Positions 1 through 7,463 are shown, counted from the stretch's first letter. The stretch: 9,751 bases of DNA from Mesorhizobium sp. (GCA_030698645.1 JAUYMV010000689.1:1-9751); one strand, 5' to 3'. Translations and numbers: made by a program. Notes: a model not told the origin generated them from the letters alone.

Positions 1-2
1 CG

Positions 3-623
3 TCGGCGCCCCTGACGCGCGCGGAACTCGGCCTGCGCGAGAACGCGAAAGTGATCTGCCTGGCCAGCCGCGCGATCGAGCAGAAGGGGTGGCGCGAGGC
101 GGTCGAAATGACGCGGCGGATGAATGCCGCCGGGCACGCCACCGATCTGATGCTGATCGGCGAAGGGCCGGAAGCCGATGCGCTTGGCGGTCGCGCGCCG
201 CCGTTCGTCCATCTCTATGGCCAGGTGGCCAACCTGCAGGACTACATCGCCGCCGCCGACATCGGCATCCTACCGACCCGTTTCGTCGGCGAGTCGATGC
301 CGCTGGTGCTGATCGAGATGATGGCCAAAGGCACGCCGGTCGTGGCGACCGATGTCGGCGCCATTCCGGTCATGATCGGCACGGACGCAGACGCGGCCGG
401 CATCGTGGTGCCTCTCGTGGAGGGGAAAGCCGATGTCGCCGGGTTCGTCGACGCGCTGTCGCGCCTGCTTGACAAAGATAGGCGCATCGCGTTTGGAAAG
501 GCTGCCAGGAAGCGCTTCGAGGAGCGCTATTCGATCGACACCATGATCGATGTCTACGGCGATGCGTATCGCCGCGTACAAGCAGAGACCCGCGGCGACC
601 AGCCGGACGCCACTGGCGACTGA
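3..623 (+). CDS. Glycosyltransferase family 4 (GT-B), C-terminal part; 5' end outside window
   Basis: The frame is open from the first complete codon at position 3, so the gene begins upstream and about 206 C-terminal residues are visible. A GTG at 51 is in frame, but it sits inside the conserved stretch LGLRENAKVICLASRAIEQKGW and is not a credible start. The nucleotide-sugar-binding half of a GT4 glycosyltransferase is recognisable: a leading LGL..+.VI...R....KGW segment, LMLIGEGPE, then VHLYGQV, and the EX7E-type motif in GESMPLVLIEMMAKGTPVVATD. It would transfer a sugar from an activated donor to a growing lipid-linked glycan at the cytoplasmic face. Only 23 bp separate its stop from the downstream exporter permease, so it is probably in the same operon. 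The family call is firm; donor, acceptor and linkage cannot be read from the sequence. Confidence 0.9.
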   Translation, partial: SAPLTRAELGLRENAKVICLASRAIEQKGWREAVEMTRRMNAAGHATDLMLIGEGPEADALGGRAPPFVHLYGQVANLQDYIAAADIGILPTRFVGESMPLVLIEMMAKGTPVVATDVGAIPVMIGTDADAAGIVVPLVEGKADVAGFVDALSRLLDKDRRIAFGKAARKRFEERYSIDTMIDVYGDAYRRVQAETRGDQPDATGD

Positions 624-646
624 GACGAACCGGGACACGCCAACAC

Positions 647-1441
647 ATGCTTGACCGTCAGACCGCCGTGATCTTGCCGCTCATTCGACGCGAGATCGCC
701 GGCCGCTACCGGGGCTCGTGGCTCGGCCTGCTGTGGTCGCTGATCACGCCGCTGTTCATGCTCGGCGTCTACACATTCGTATTCGGCTTCGTGCTCAAGA
801 CCCGGTGGACCGCGGCGAACGATGGCGGGGCGGCTCATTCGACGACCGAATTCGCCGTCGTCCTGTTCGCCGGACTGCTGGTGTTCCAGTTCTTCGCCGA
901 AGTGGTCGCACGCGCTCCGCTGCTCGTCCTGAGCAACAAGAACTACGTGAAGAAGATCGTCTTCCCGATCGAGGTCCTGCCGGTCGTGGCGATCGGCGCC
1001 GCGCTGTTCCACGTCGGCGTCAGCCTGGTCGTACTGCTGGTCTTCGTGTTCGGGGTTTTCGGCTCGATCCCGTGGACCTTCATCCTCGCCCCGTTGGTGA
1101 TCGCGCCGCTGGTGCTGCTGATCCTGGGCCTGTCCTGGTTTCTGGCGGCCATCGGCGTCTATTTCCGCGACATCTCGCAGTTCATCGCCCCGATCATCAC
1201 CGCCATGATGTTCATGTCGCCGATCTTCTTCCCGCGCACGACGATGCCGGACTGGCTGCAGCCGTTGATGTTCCTCAACCCGCTGACCTTGCCGGTCGAA
1301 GCGATGCGCGAGGTCGTCGTGTTCGGCCAGCAGCCGAACTGGACGGCCCTCGGCCTCTATTCGCTGGTGGCGCTCGCCGCGGCGGTTCTCGGCTACCAGT
1401 TCTTCCAGATCACGCGCCGTGGCTTCGCCGATGTCCTCTGA
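647..1441 (+). CDS. wzm: ABC-2 type polysaccharide export permease (Wzm/KpsM/TagG-like)
   Basis: This 264-residue integral membrane protein has the usual length for the family. Near the N-terminus it carries the family pattern IAGRYRGSWLGLLWSLITP (about residues 17-35). Hydrophobic segments follow at about 24-50, 69-90, 107-139, 143-172, 179-196 and 233-254, consistent with six membrane spans. The region before the last span, NPLTLPVEAMREVVVFG (211-227), is typical of ABC-2 polysaccharide permeases. With the ATPase encoded next it should form the channel that moves a lipid-linked glycan across the inner membrane. The ATG at 647 is the first start after the upstream stop, although no strong Shine-Dalgarno sequence is visible. 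The end overlaps the ATPase start by 11 nt. The symbol follows the O-antigen nomenclature; a capsule or exopolysaccharide exporter is equally possible. Confidence 0.93.
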   Translation: MLDRQTAVILPLIRREIAGRYRGSWLGLLWSLITPLFMLGVYTFVFGFVLKTRWTAANDGGAAHSTTEFAVVLFAGLLVFQFFAEVVARAPLLVLSNKNYVKKIVFPIEVLPVVAIGAALFHVGVSLVVLLVFVFGVFGSIPWTFILAPLVIAPLVLLILGLSWFLAAIGVYFRDISQFIAPIITAMMFMSPIFFPRTTMPDWLQPLMFLNPLTLPVEAMREVVVFGQQPNWTALGLYSLVALAAAVLGYQFFQITRRGFADVL

Positions 1442-2939
1442 CACAGCTACGTCCGAAGCCGGCAAGCGCAGCCCTGTCGCCATCCGTGTGCAGGGCGTGA
1501 CCAAGCACTACACGATGTTCCAGCGCCCCGAGGATCGCTTCAAGCAAATGGTCGTGCCACGCTTGCAGCGCATGCTCGGCCTGCCGCCGCGCCGCTACTA
1601 TCGCGACTTCGCGGCGCTGAACGGGGTTTCGTTCGAAGTTGGCCGCGGCGAGACGATCGGTATTGTCGGGCGCAACGGGTCGGGCAAGTCGACCCTGCTT
1701 CAGATCATCTGCGGAACGCTGCAGCCAACCGCCGGCACGGTGGAAGTCAATGGCCGCATCGCCGCCCTGCTCGAACTCGGCGCGGGCTTCAATCCGGAGT
1801 TCACCGGGCGCGAGAACGTCCACCTCAACGCGACCATCCTCGGCGTGCCGCGCAAGGAAATGGAATGGCGGTTCGACAGGATCGCCAGCTTCGCCGACAT
1901 CGGCCCGTTCCTCGACCAGCCGGTGAAAACCTATTCGTCGGGCATGTATATGCGCCTCGCTTTCGCGACGGCCATCAATGTCGACCCCGACATTCTGGTC
2001 GTCGACGAGGCGCTCGCCGTCGGCGACGAGGCCTTCCAGCGCAAATGTTTCGCGCGCATCGAGGAAATCAAGGAAAGTGGCAGCACGATCCTGTTCGTCA
2101 GCCACGGCGCGCAGGCGATCGTGCAGCTCTGCACCCACGCCATTCTCATGGATAGCGGCGAAATCATCCTGCGCGGGCGGCCGAAGTTGGTGGTCGGACA
2201 GTACCAACGCCTCATCAATGCCAATCCGGAAGCGGCCAGGGAGATCAGGCGTGACATTCTGCGCCCGGAGTTCGCCAGCGAGGAGCCGAGCGTCCCGGCA
2301 ATTCCACCCGCAAGCGCAGCGGCGGCAGAGCAGTCCGGCGGCGACGGCAGACCCGCGACGACCGGTATAGATGCATCCCAGCCGGTTCGATCAAGCGATC
2401 TACCTGCTCCGCCTTCCGAAGCGGCTCTCTCCAGAAACGCGCTTGATTTCTTCGATCCGTCGCTGAAATCCAGTTCGACCATCGTCAACGAGGCCAACGG
2501 AGCGCGGATATCGGATGTCCGGGTGACATCCCTGTCCGGGGAATCGATCAATGTGCTTTCTCTCGGCAAGCGCTACATCATTCGATATCGCGTCGACTTC
2601 GAGGAGGATGCCCAGGATGTCAGCTTTGCAACGCGCGTGCGTACGGTGCAGGGTTTGAGCCTGACGGGCGCGAACACGCGCAACGCATCCGCGCTTCGGA
2701 TACGGTCGGTGCCCGCCGGCTCGGTCATCGACGTGCAATTCGAGTTCAACTGCAAGATGATCCCGAGCGTCTACTTCATAAGCTGCAGCGCAATCGGCTC
2801 GGCGCGCGGCGAGAACATCGTGCTGCATCGCATCGTCGATGCCATAGCCGTGCGCGTCTCGCCAGAGCCACAACTGATCGCTGTCGGCAGTTTCGATATG
2901 GATTTCCAGTTCAGCGCGGCGACGAGACCGGCGGCATGA
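1431..2939 (+). CDS. wzt: Polysaccharide ABC transporter ATPase with C-terminal carbohydrate-binding domain (Wzt-like)
   Basis: This is the nucleotide-binding subunit of the exporter. Counting from ATG 1431 (502 aa), the Walker A motif GRNGSGKS lies at 80-87, the LLELGAGFNPEFTG region typical of O-antigen/teichoic-acid ATPases at 114-127, the signature YSSGM at 168-172, Walker B ILVVDE at 188-193 and the switch histidine (VSHG) at about 225. After the ATPase comes an Ala/Pro/Ser-rich, probably disordered linker (about 266-340). A beta-rich C-terminal domain follows (about 346-502, with ISDVRVTSLSGESINVLSLG), matching the Wzt carbohydrate-binding domain. In the E. coli O9a and O8 systems this domain recognises the modified non-reducing end of the chain before export. 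An in-frame GTG at 1419 would add four residues; I prefer ATG 1431, which overlaps the permease stop by 11 nt. The gene ends in a 4-nt ATGA overlap with the next one. Confidence 0.93.
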   Translation: MSSDTATSEAGKRSPVAIRVQGVTKHYTMFQRPEDRFKQMVVPRLQRMLGLPPRRYYRDFAALNGVSFEVGRGETIGIVGRNGSGKSTLLQIICGTLQPTAGTVEVNGRIAALLELGAGFNPEFTGRENVHLNATILGVPRKEMEWRFDRIASFADIGPFLDQPVKTYSSGMYMRLAFATAINVDPDILVVDEALAVGDEAFQRKCFARIEEIKESGSTILFVSHGAQAIVQLCTHAILMDSGEIILRGRPKLVVGQYQRLINANPEAAREIRRDILRPEFASEEPSVPAIPPASAAAAEQSGGDGRPATTGIDASQPVRSSDLPAPPSEAALSRNALDFFDPSLKSSSTIVNEANGARISDVRVTSLSGESINVLSLGKRYIIRYRVDFEEDAQDVSFATRVRTVQGLSLTGANTRNASALRIRSVPAGSVIDVQFEFNCKMIPSVYFISCSAIGSARGENIVLHRIVDAIAVRVSPEPQLIAVGSFDMDFQFSAATRPAA

Positions 2940-3751
2940 GGATCGTCGCGATCATCGCGGTACGCAACGAGGCGCTCTACCTGGAGCGCTGCATTCGGCA
3001 CCTCGTGTCGGAAGGCGTGGAAATCTGCCTGATCGACAACGGCTCGACGGACGGGACGCTCGATATCGCAGCGAGCTACAGGAACGAGGGCGTCATGCGC
3101 ATTGAGGACTTGCCATACACCGGCTCGTTCGAGCTCGAGGTCCAGTGCCGGCTGAAGGAAAGGCTGGCTCGGGACATATCGTCGGATTGGTTCCTGCACC
3201 AGGATGCCGACGAGATCAGGCAGTCGGACAATTGGAACACGGAAAAACTGATCGACGCCGTTTCCGATCTAGACCGGCATGGATTCAACGCCGTGAACTT
3301 CGACGAATTCGTCTTCCTGCCCACTTCTCCCGAGGAGAATTTCGAGGGTCTGGACTACGTGGACCTCATGCGTAGCTACTACTACTATCATCCGGCCGCG
3401 AACCGGCGGGTGAACATGTGGAAGAAACCCAGGGACAGGCCTGTCGACCTGACGACCAGCGGTGGCCACGCCGTAGACTTCGAAGGGCGCCGCATTGCCA
3501 ACCGCTCCTTCGTGTTGCGCCACTACATCGCGTTGAGCGAGGGGCACGCCTACCGCAAATATGGTGTGGATCGCAGCTATGCCGCCAAGGAGATCGCCAA
3601 TCGCAAATGGCATGTCGAGCGCGAGACATGGAAATCCCGTCATTTTCGATTTCCGACGCAAGACGAGTTGAAAGTGCTCGCTCCCGGTCGCCCATTCGAT
3701 ACGTCCGCCCCCACAAAGCGGCATATCTTCTGGCACGAGCAGGTTTCGTGA
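2936..3751 (+). CDS. Glycosyltransferase family 2-like protein
   Basis: The protein has 271 residues and starts at ATG 2936 inside the ATGA that ends the ATPase gene. The N-terminus MRIVAIIAVRNEALYLERCI followed by LIDNGSTDGT (about 32-41) is the nucleotide-binding start of a GT-A/GT2 fold. WFLHQDADEIRQ (85-96) carries the DxD-type metal-binding residues. The later part (YYYYHPAANRR at about 148-158, then SGGHAVDFEGRRI and VLRHYIALSEGHAYRKYG) resembles the Glyco_tranf_2_4 group of small GT2 proteins. It has no membrane segment, so it is probably a soluble cytoplasmic enzyme adding one sugar to the exported glycan. It ends in a 4-nt GTGA overlap with the first sulfotransferase gene, suggesting that sugar transfer and sulfation are made together. 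The substrate cannot be deduced. Confidence 0.87.
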   Translation: MRIVAIIAVRNEALYLERCIRHLVSEGVEICLIDNGSTDGTLDIAASYRNEGVMRIEDLPYTGSFELEVQCRLKERLARDISSDWFLHQDADEIRQSDNWNTEKLIDAVSDLDRHGFNAVNFDEFVFLPTSPEENFEGLDYVDLMRSYYYYHPAANRRVNMWKKPRDRPVDLTTSGGHAVDFEGRRIANRSFVLRHYIALSEGHAYRKYGVDRSYAAKEIANRKWHVERETWKSRHFRFPTQDELKVLAPGRPFDTSAPTKRHIFWHEQVS

Positions 3752-4596
3752 GGTCAGAGTTCCAAGAGAAGCAGGCCGGTGACGGACCCATCGCGGTAGG
3801 TGGGATCGGCGGCGGCGGTACGCGTATCTTCGCGGACTTCCTGCGCAGGTGCGGCGTGTATATCGGTTCCGATCTCAACACGCCACTCGACAACCTCTGG
3901 TTCACTCTGCTCTTCAAGCGGCGATCGGTGCTCGCCGAGGACCAGCGGGATCTCGCCACGCTCTACGCGGGCTTTGCCGAGAAAATGGCCACCGGGCGGT
4001 TTCCCCCTGGCTTGAAACGCAAGGTCGAACGGTTGGCGATGCGGTCCGAGCATGAGCATCCGCCCGAATGGTTTGCCGAGCGCTCCCGAACGCTATTCGA
4101 AACGCATGAACCCGCGGTCGCGAGATGGGGCTGGAAGGAACCCAACACCCATATCCTGGCGGAAAGGCTTCTCGAACTCGACCGCCGACTGCGCTACGTC
4201 CATGTCGTGCGCCATCCCCTCGACATTGCGTCGAGCTCGAACAACAACCAGTTGAGACTGTGGGGCGAGGTCTTTCTGGACGACGCCAGCGGTTCCCATT
4301 TCGCCCGCAAACTGGACTACTGGTGCAAGGTGCAGACCACTGCCGAAGCGGTCCGCGACCGATTTCCGGAACGGTGTATCATCGTGCGGTATGAGGATAT
4401 GGTCACCCATACGGAGGCGAGCGCGACGTTCCTGTCCAGCGTTCTGGGCGTCAGGCTGTCGCCGGAGGCGCTGGCTGATTACCGCGGCACACTGACGCCG
4501 CCGGATTTCGCCAGTCGGTGGGACCAGGAGGAGGTGTCCAGGATGAGTGCCGCGGATATCCGTTTCGCATCGGCGCGTGGGTACGTTCTGGCGTGA
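3748..4596 (+). CDS. Sulfotransferase-like protein 1 (divergent PAPS-binding loop)
   Basis: The GTG at 3748 overlaps the preceding TGA (GTGA) and gives 282 residues. The same frame stays open 330 nt further upstream, but that part lies within the glycosyltransferase gene and shows no family signal. The presumed 5'-phosphosulfate loop is GIGGGGTRIF (19-28), replacing the common RSGTT form. VARWGWKEPNTH (124-135) corresponds to the W.DK.P region of the two sister proteins. VVRHPLDIASSS (153-164) is the 3'-phosphate-binding segment, with R155 and S163 in the usual R-x7-S arrangement. VRYEDMVT (213-220) is the common C-terminal strand. Such enzymes move sulfate from PAPS to a hydroxyl or amine, here most likely on the exported glycan. 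AGG precedes the start by 4 nt, a weak ribosome site. Sulfotransferase fold is likely; activity is less certain than for the two downstream proteins. Confidence 0.82.
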   Translation: MRSEFQEKQAGDGPIAVGGIGGGGTRIFADFLRRCGVYIGSDLNTPLDNLWFTLLFKRRSVLAEDQRDLATLYAGFAEKMATGRFPPGLKRKVERLAMRSEHEHPPEWFAERSRTLFETHEPAVARWGWKEPNTHILAERLLELDRRLRYVHVVRHPLDIASSSNNNQLRLWGEVFLDDASGSHFARKLDYWCKVQTTAEAVRDRFPERCIIVRYEDMVTHTEASATFLSSVLGVRLSPEALADYRGTLTPPDFASRWDQEEVSRMSAADIRFASARGYVLA

Positions 4597-5450
4597 CGAT
4601 GGCCAACGAACCGGCACCGTTCATCGTGGGAGTCGGGCGATCCGGAACCACGCTGCTTCGCCTCATGATCGACAGCCACCCGGCGATCGCCATTCCGCCG
4701 GAGACACACTTCATCCCGGCGATCGATCCGCGCGCGGACAGTGAGGGCTTTCTGTCGGTCGTGCTTTCCAGCGGCCGGTGGGCGGATTTTCACCTGGACG
4801 CCGCGACTTTCCGAAGCGAAATACTGTCTCTGCCGCATTTCACGGTATCCGACGGATTGCGGGTCTTCTATCGGCAATACGCCGAGCGATTTCAGAAAAC
4901 GCGATGGGGGGACAAGACGCCGCCCTATGCGGTCCACCTCGGCCAGATCGCGTCTCTGTTGCCTGAGGCGCGGTTCATCCACGTTATCCGCGACGGGCGA
5001 GATTCCGCGCTGTCGTATCGCGGGTTGTGGTTCGGCCCCGGCACCCGTACCGAAGCACACGCGCGCATGTGGCGCGACCGAATTCTGACGACGCGCCAGA
5101 TCGCGGCCCAACACCGCCTGCCCTATTTGGAGCTGCGCTTCGAGACGCTGGTCCGTCGGCCAGAAGCCTCATTGCGCACGGTTTGCGATTTCATCGAGGT
5201 GCCGTTTCATGCCGACATGCTCGACTACCATCACAAGGCTCGCGACCGAATCGGAGAGGTCTCAGCGCGGTCAGGGCACCCTGTGCTCCCCGATGTGAGC
5301 AAGGAAGACTGGGCGCGGATTTTCAGCAAGACGTTCGAGCCACCTGACGAGACACGCATCGGTGTCTGGCGGCGCGAAATGAGTAAAGACGACCAGGAAA
5401 CCTACCTGAGCATCGCCGGCGAACTGCTCCAGGAGCTCGGTTACCGGTGA
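4593..5450 (+). CDS. Sulfotransferase family protein 2
   Basis: GTG 4593 overlaps the previous stop as GTGA and gives 285 residues; ATG 4599, two codons later, is an alternative. The frame is open back to 4518, inside the upstream gene, but without family signal. The PAPS 5'-phosphosulfate loop is canonical: VGVGRSGTTLLR (12-23). Next come an acidic/aromatic segment PPETHFI (about 35-41), RWGDKTPP (104-111) and the 3'-phosphate-binding motif IRDGRDSALS (132-141, R133 and S141). LRFETLVRRPEASL (181-194) is the standard later strand. This fits the Sulfotransfer_3-type family, soluble and PAPS-dependent. It resembles the next protein in the N-terminal loop and the W.DK.P motif, so the two may come from an old tandem duplication. 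Position in the export operon suggests a glycan acceptor; a protein or lipid acceptor is not excluded. Confidence 0.9.
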   Translation: MTMANEPAPFIVGVGRSGTTLLRLMIDSHPAIAIPPETHFIPAIDPRADSEGFLSVVLSSGRWADFHLDAATFRSEILSLPHFTVSDGLRVFYRQYAERFQKTRWGDKTPPYAVHLGQIASLLPEARFIHVIRDGRDSALSYRGLWFGPGTRTEAHARMWRDRILTTRQIAAQHRLPYLELRFETLVRRPEASLRTVCDFIEVPFHADMLDYHHKARDRIGEVSARSGHPVLPDVSKEDWARIFSKTFEPPDETRIGVWRREMSKDDQETYLSIAGELLQELGYR

Positions 5451-6238
5451 CGATACCTGCGAGCCAGAATCCGAGCCTGCTGCCAATCGTCGTCGGCGGG
5501 TTCTACCGTTCGGGCACGACGCTGTTGCGGCGTATTCTCGATGCGCACAGCGCAATCCACTGCGGTCCCGAAATCAAGTTCTTCCGCGATTTCCATGGCG
5601 ACTATGCCGACGATCCGCTCGCCCACCTGCGCTTCTTCAGTACTGTGCGCGACTATCGGACGAGGGAAGCCGATCTGCTGCAGCTGTTCGGCAAGGCGTT
5701 CGTGGATTTCCATGTGATGGCCGCCCGAAGCGCGGGCAAGCGCCGCTGGGCGGACAAGAATCCGGAAAACGCGATCTATACCGCGGAGTGGGCGGCCCTC
5801 CTGCCCGACGGGTTCCTGTTCATCCATCTGGTGCGCAATCCGCTCGACGTGCTGGCGTCGCTCAAGGAAACGCCGTTTCGCCTCACCGTGCCGCAGGATC
5901 TCGGCGAGCGGATCGCGCTCTACAAGCGCTTCCGCGAGGCGGGAGAGGCATTTTGCGCGCGGACGCCCCAGCGAAGCATGGAGATCTCCTACGAGGCGCT
6001 GGTGGCCCGTCCGGAAACTGTCCTGACAGAGGTCTTCGACTTCATCGGCGAAACGTTCGAACGCGGAATCGCGCAGGATTTCAACTCCGGCCGCCGCGAG
6101 CATGGACTTGAAGACCCCAAGATCAAGGCCACCACATCCATCCACACCGACAGTATCGGACGGTGGCAAATCGACCTTGCCGCCGACGAGGTCGCGCTTG
6201 CGCGCAGCCTGCTGCCGGCACGCTGGATAGATTCGTGA
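5447..6238 (+). CDS. Sulfotransferase family protein 3
   Basis: GTG 5447 overlaps the preceding TGA (GTGA), with AGGAG at 5431-5435 about 11 nt upstream; the product has 263 residues. The phosphosulfate loop is VVGGFYRSGTTLLRR (15-29), followed by CGPEIKFFRDF (39-49), RRWADKNPENAI (99-110) and the 3'-phosphate segment LVRNPLDVLASLKE (128-141, R130 and S138). SYEALVARPETVL (181-193) and the C-terminal SIHTDSIGRWQ (231-241) complete the family pattern; the last resembles the substrate-side end of many bacterial Sulfotransfer_3 proteins. It is the last gene of the + strand operon: 42 bp later the stop of a convergent gene is reached, and no clear Rho-independent terminator is visible between them. 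Likely a PAPS-dependent sulfotransferase acting on a different position or sugar than its neighbours. Confidence 0.9.
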   Translation: MTIPASQNPSLLPIVVGGFYRSGTTLLRRILDAHSAIHCGPEIKFFRDFHGDYADDPLAHLRFFSTVRDYRTREADLLQLFGKAFVDFHVMAARSAGKRRWADKNPENAIYTAEWAALLPDGFLFIHLVRNPLDVLASLKETPFRLTVPQDLGERIALYKRFREAGEAFCARTPQRSMEISYEALVARPETVLTEVFDFIGETFERGIAQDFNSGRREHGLEDPKIKATTSIHTDSIGRWQIDLAADEVALARSLLPARWIDS

Positions 6239-6280
6239 CCAGACCGGGAACGCGCGCCGGATTTGCGGTCCCAGCAGCGT

Positions 6281-7459
6281 TCAGCTCACGACGGCCCGGT
6301 CGGTTACCCGCCGCCAGGCGGAACCGTCCGAGAATGCCAGCACGGCGCCGCCCGCTTCGTCGCTGACATAGACGATCGCGCCCGCGCCCGACGATGCCGC
6401 GGACGGCAGGGCGGCCTTGGCATACTGGCCGGTGCGCACGGGGCCGGCGACTTGCAGCCTCGTCGTCGGCGCGGTCACTCCGATGCCGACATTCCCGCCC
6501 GGCGTGACGCGCATCTTTTCGTTGTGTCCGACACCCGGCGTGAAGGTCCAGAACTCCAGCCGCGTCGGCACGCTGCCCGTAGATGGCGCACCATCGACGA
6601 TCCACCGTAAATTGGCGCATCCGACATAGGCCGTGCCGTCAAAACCCTGCGCAAAGAAGCCCTGGACCACATCGCCATCGAGGACCGACGTCCTTGCGGC
6701 GGGCGTTCCCCGCGCCTTGCGGGAATTCATCGCCGGCGCTCCGGTCGCATCGTCGACGCGCTCATGGATCGGGCCGCTTCCGGCACGCAGGATGTGCAGC
6801 GGACCTTCGGGCGCATCCGTGCCGATGCCCAGAAACCCTGTCGCCGGGTCGACCGCGAGAGCGGTCTTCCACGCCACGCCGTCGGCGCTGACCTTGACGC
6901 GAAATGCGTCGTCGCCAGCGGCACCGAGTTCGATGCGGCCCGAATAGCCGGTTTGAAACAGGACCGAGGACGTATCGGCCACGGTCGCCTTGTTGATCTT
7001 CAGCCGATGGTCGCCGCCTTCATTGTCGAACAGGCTGGCTTGACTGGCGACAGCGAGGCGGTTGGTCACGTCCGCCGTCGCATTGACCCCGACCATCGGC
7101 GCCGGATTGAGCGCACCGGTGACCGCCGACACCCAATCGGCACCGTCGAAGACGAGCAGCCGGTCTTCGCTGGCGACCCAAGCGAGCCAGCCGTTTGATG
7201 GCGCGGCGAAACGCCAGCCGCCGTCCTGCCAGGCCGCCACTTCGGCGGCGTGCCCGGCCCAGGCGCCGGTCGCCGGAGAGCCGACGATGTAGCGGTCGCC
7301 CTCGACCGGCGTCACCGGCGGCGCGCCGAGGCCGCGGTCGAGGACCGACAACTGGACAACGATATCCAGTTCCCGCAGCGCTTCGTTGTGGGTGACGTGT
7401 TTCTGCGCCTGGGAGGGCAGAATGTAGGGGAACTTCAGGTTCGTCGTTCGGTCGGTCAT
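6281..7459 (-). CDS. DUF2793 domain protein with tail-fibre-like C-terminal half
   Basis: The protein has 392 residues and starts at ATG 7459 behind a GAGGA ribosome site. Residues about 7-113 carry the DUF2793 pattern: LKFPYILPSQAQKHVTHNEA, LDIVVQLSVLDR, PPVTPVEGDRYIVG, ATGAWAGHAAEVAAWQDGGW, and LLVFDGADWV. The remainder is beta-rich and includes two related short motifs, GFLGIGTDAPEGPLHI (208-223) and GNVGIGVTAPTTRLQV (322-337), of the GIGT.AP...L.V kind common in phage tail fibres. The C-terminus AIVYVSDEAGGAVLAFSDGSAW (361-382) is also usual for this family. No signal peptide or membrane segment is seen. DUF2793 has no proven activity; proteins of this kind occur in prophages and elsewhere in alphaproteobacterial genomes. 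Here it stands alone, without head, tail or lysis genes, beside glycan genes. It could be a cell-surface or glycan-binding protein, or a prophage leftover. Confidence 0.85.
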   Translation of the reverse strand: MTDRTTNLKFPYILPSQAQKHVTHNEALRELDIVVQLSVLDRGLGAPPVTPVEGDRYIVGSPATGAWAGHAAEVAAWQDGGWRFAAPSNGWLAWVASEDRLLVFDGADWVSAVTGALNPAPMVGVNATADVTNRLAVASQASLFDNEGGDHRLKINKATVADTSSVLFQTGYSGRIELGAAGDDAFRVKVSADGVAWKTALAVDPATGFLGIGTDAPEGPLHILRAGSGPIHERVDDATGAPAMNSRKARGTPAARTSVLDGDVVQGFFAQGFDGTAYVGCANLRWIVDGAPSTGSVPTRLEFWTFTPGVGHNEKMRVTPGGNVGIGVTAPTTRLQVAGPVRTGQYAKAALPSAASSGAGAIVYVSDEAGGAVLAFSDGSAWRRVTDRAVVS

Positions 7460-7463
7460 GGCA

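Noticed and set aside
554..1504. Long minus-strand open frame (316 codons) opposite the permease
   Set aside because: It is rich in Asp/Glu/Arg/His/Gln in a low-complexity pattern, as expected for the antisense of a hydrophobic-protein gene in GC-rich DNA. The + strand permease is unmistakable.
1410..2207. Minus-strand frame opposite the ATPase gene
   Set aside because: No family pattern, and it is the mirror of a well-conserved ABC ATPase.
6239..6280. Bidirectional terminator between the converging blocks
   Set aside because: The 42 bp contain GC-rich short repeats but no clear stem with a T tract.
6235..6366. A fifth GTGA overlap at the end of the third sulfotransferase, opening a 43-codon frame
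   Set aside because: The product is Arg/Pro-rich, has no family features and runs into the convergent DUF2793 gene. It is probably coincidence, although it copies the overlap pattern.
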